Source: Paenibacillus sp. BIHB 4019 (lineage in GTDB: Bacteria; Bacillota; Bacilli; Paenibacillales; Paenibacillaceae). Taken from it: DNA of 64,000 nt. The DNA is taken from assembly GCF_002741035.1 (NCBI RefSeq), contig NZ_CP016808.1, forward strand, positions 6,744,501 through 6,808,500. The letters are read 5' to 3'. Shown here in pieces: positions 62,631 through 64,000 of this stretch. Both the position numbers and the translations under genes were made by a program. How positions within the stretch are numbered: position 1 is the stretch's first letter; every line of letters starts with the position of its first letter. A model generated the notes under the pieces. That model was not told the DNA's origin and did not search any database. It saw only the letters and a list, made by a program, of their open reading frames with translations.

Positions 62631-63419
62631 TTACGCCTCCTTTCCTGCCGAGGTTCGATACACCTCGACGCCTCGCTCTTCCAGCTTCCGGGCAAATTCC
62701 TCCGGCATATCCGAATCGGTAATGCACACGTCAATATCGCTCCAATCAGCGAAGCGCGCGAAGCTGATCTGATTCACCTTGCTGCTGTCGCTGAGTAAAA
62801 TAATGCGGTCAGCGCGCTTGATCATTTTGCGCTTGATGTCTCCCTCGACCACGTTCGGCGTGCTAAGTCCTTCCTCCAAATCCATGCCGTTCGTCGCCAT
62901 AAACGCCTTGTCAACCTTAATGAAATCCAGGCTGCGCTCGGTAATCGGCCCGACCAGTGACAATACGCCAGGCCGGTAAGCCCCTCCTAGTACAATGACA
63001 TCAATGCCTGGCGGCAGCTCCAAATCCTGCGGAAGCATGAGCGAATTGGTCACAACCGTCAGCTTCGTAAACGCTGTCAATTGCTGCATCAAATAAAAAG
63101 TAGTTGTGCCGGAGTCCAGCAAAATCGTATCCCCATTGCTAATCCATTGAACCGCTTTAGCTGCAATCGCTTTCTTTTGCTCCGTTGATGTAATCTCCCG
63201 CTCGGAAAAGCTCGGTTCAAAGTTAACGCTGCGAATGGATATCGCTCCGCCATGCGTGCGCTTAAGCAGCCCGGCTTCCTCCATCTCCCGCAAATCCCGG
63301 CGAATCGTCGACTCTGATACTTGAAACTTTTCACATAGTGCCTGCAGGTCAACTCGCTTCTGCTCTTCTACTAAAGCTAAAATTAAATTTTTGCGTTCTT
63401 CACCAAAAATGTTCCTCAC
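62631..63419 (-). CDS. fruR: DeoR-family repressor of fructose genes
   Basis: This is a repressor that is expected to sense fructose-1-phosphate. The N-terminal helix-turn-helix (about 15-60) is VDLQALCEKFQVSESTIRRD, and the sugar-phosphate domain has GDTILLDSGTTTFYL and NSLMLPQ. The length is 262 residues. The start is GTG with only a weak AGGCG adjacent, so expression may be low. First gene of its own operon, behind a promoter covered by repeated sites, which implies autoregulation. Confidence 0.92.
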   Translation of the reverse strand: MRNIFGEERKNLILALVEEQKRVDLQALCEKFQVSESTIRRDLREMEEAGLLKRTHGGAISIRSVNFEPSFSEREITSTEQKKAIAAKAVQWISNGDTILLDSGTTTFYLMQQLTAFTKLTVVTNSLMLPQDLELPPGIDVIVLGGAYRPGVLSLVGPITERSLDFIKVDKAFMATNGMDLEEGLSTPNVVEGDIKRKMIKRADRIILLSDSSKVNQISFARFADWSDIDVCITDSDMPEEFARKLEERGVEVYRTSAGKEA

Positions 63420-63427
63420 CGCCTATT

Positions 63428-63440
63428 TGATCGTTTATGA
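63428..63440. promoter_or_regulatory. Candidate FruR site between promoter and fruR
   Basis: On the minus strand this reads TCATAAACGATCA, the same core as the sites at 63482 and 63542, in opposite orientation. It lies in the 5' untranslated region. Confidence 0.5.
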
Positions 63441-63481
63441 AATCATTCAGCCATTCAAATGAATGATTATGAACGTTTTAT

Positions 63482-63505
63482 TTATAAACCGATTATATTC
63501 AGTCA
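63482..63505. promoter_or_regulatory. Candidate FruR operator over the -10 box
   Basis: The core ATAAACCGATTATATTCAGTC repeats, with four differences, exactly 60 bp away at 63542. It overlaps the -10 box, where bound repressor would block RNA polymerase. Confidence 0.65.
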
Positions 63506-63520
63506 AAGACGTGATGTCAA
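63492..63520 (-). promoter_or_regulatory. Perfect-consensus sigma-A promoter of the fru operon
   Basis: On the minus strand the -35 is TTGACA (63515-63520) and the -10 is TATAAT (63492-63497), with a 17-bp spacer: all 12 consensus bases match. Confidence 0.85.
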
Positions 63521-63541
63521 TTGGTTTATTTAACTATTATT

Positions 63542-63565
63542 TTCATAAACGGTCATACTCAGTCA
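63542..63565. promoter_or_regulatory. Candidate upstream FruR operator
   Basis: The core ATAAACGGTCATACTCAGTC is the direct repeat of the operator over the -10 box, 60 bp apart. TTGGTTTATTTAA at 63521-63533 may be another half-site in opposite orientation. Confidence 0.6.
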
Positions 63566-63660
63566 TTCCCTGAACTTATTCAAGGCAAATGGTCTGCGCA
63601 TGCCCATGACCATTCACACATTGCTATTTAGAAGGTTAAGCCTATAAAATAGGATAAGAC

Positions 63661-63757
63661 AAGCGTAAACGGCTTTGCCGTTCTCTGGCGGCACAGCGCG
63701 TTTCAGTCCAAGAAATATAGAGAATGGATGGATAATCATATCCTTTCCTCTATTTCA
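63661..63757 (+). repeat. Dispersed two-hairpin intergenic repeat, copy D
   Basis: Hairpin 1 pairs AAACG with CGTTT. Hairpin 2 pairs GAAATAGAG-type arms around GGATGGATAATCATATCC. It ends about 30 bases before the GNAT gene at 63788, sense orientation. It occupies most of the gap between that gene and the fru control region. Confidence 0.8.
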
Positions 63758-63787
63758 AAAAAATCAATTATTGCGAGGTGTTTTCTT

Positions 63788-64000
63788 ATGCAGCCAACAC
63801 TAGAAACAGAACGATTGATTTTGAGAGCGTTTAACTTAGACGACGCAAGCAGAGTCCAGAAACTGGCCGGCAATATTGAAGTAGCAAGTACAACACTGTC
63901 TATTCCTTACCCCTATCCTGATGGGGCAGCCGAGGATTGGATTAGCAACAATACAATTAGAGCAAGCAATGGAGAGGGCTTCCCTTTCGCAGTGACCCGC
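63788..64000 (+). CDS. GNAT-family N-acetyltransferase (partial)
   Basis: This is the start of a RimJ/RimL-type acetyltransferase, cut by the window end after 71 codons. LETERLILRAFNLDDASRVQ is the typical N-terminus of this branch. A GCGAGGTG site lies seven bases upstream. The acetyl-CoA-binding part lies outside the window. Copy D of the repeat family sits just before it. Confidence 0.8.
   Translation, partial: MQPTLETERLILRAFNLDDASRVQKLAGNIEVASTTLSIPYPYPDGAAEDWISNNTIRASNGEGFPFAVTR

Noticed and set aside
1..64000. CRISPR arrays, tRNA or rRNA genes, transposases, known riboswitches
   Set aside because: I looked on both strands and saw no regular direct-repeat array, no cloverleaf-like tRNA signature, no transposase protein and no riboswitch core I could recognise. 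Very divergent cases could be missed by eye.

Overview
The window looks like chromosomal DNA of an endospore-forming, aerobic Gram-positive bacterium close to Paenibacillus. This is inferred from moderate G+C content, strong AGGAGG-type ribosome binding sites with some GTG and TTG starts, a spoVAC-spoVAD-spoVAE cluster, the yqeG-to-yqeM gene order typical of Bacillales, a NrdIEF class Ib ribonucleotide reductase, YesM/YesN two-component regulation, and many intracellular glycoside hydrolases next to LplABC-type sugar transporters. Almost all genes lie on the minus strand. I saw no rRNA, tRNA, CRISPR array, phage or insertion sequence.

Layout: (1) 1-5534: an LplABC-type oligosaccharide transporter, whose binding protein is cut by the window edge, divergent from a GH42 beta-galactosidase. 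(2) 5.9-9.9 kb: small metabolic genes (HAD nucleotidase, DUF2164, PhzF, GyrI-like protein, HTH regulator plus peptide deformylase, GNAT acetyltransferase). (3) 9.9-14.7 kb: nrdI-nrdE-nrdF, a small unknown gene and a thymidine kinase with an altered P-loop. (4) 14.9-21.2 kb: the nine-gene operon yqeG-yqeH-aroE-yhbY-nadD-yqeK-rsfS-cvfB-yqeM behind one recognisable promoter. (5) 21.3-25.8 kb: MoxR ATPase, DUF58 protein and transglutaminase-like membrane protein. (6) 25.9-28.1 kb: spoVAC-AD-AE and a 35-residue hydrophobic protein. (7) 28.2-47.7 kb: a glycan-utilisation region with GH42, a second LplABC-type transporter, a cyclase-family protein, YesN/YesM, GH3, GH95, GH35 and a divergent AraC regulator. 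(8) 47.8-51.8 kb: a 37-residue small ORF, an A+T-rich blaR1-blaI-type pair with twin palindromic operators, and a DHA2 drug efflux pump. (9) 52-57.4 kb: the deoC-nupC-deoB-deoD-pdp nucleoside salvage operon. (10) 57.7-63.4 kb: fruR-fruK-fruBC-IIA-HPr-EI, a self-contained fructose phosphotransferase operon with a perfect-consensus promoter overlapped by repeated operators. The window ends inside a GNAT acetyltransferase gene.

How the genes work together: the two ABC transporters import oligosaccharides, and the glycosidases, none of which shows a signal peptide, would trim fucose, galactose and beta-linked glucose or xylose inside the cell. Neither transporter has its own ATPase gene here, so a shared MsmX-type ATPase is expected elsewhere. 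The nrd, tdk and deo genes form nucleotide synthesis and salvage blocks.

The most interesting unexplained signal is a family of four dispersed, same-orientation intergenic repeats of about 100 bp (near 13990, 38581, 55293 and 63661). Each copy can fold into two hairpins, and some stems differ between copies with pairing kept.
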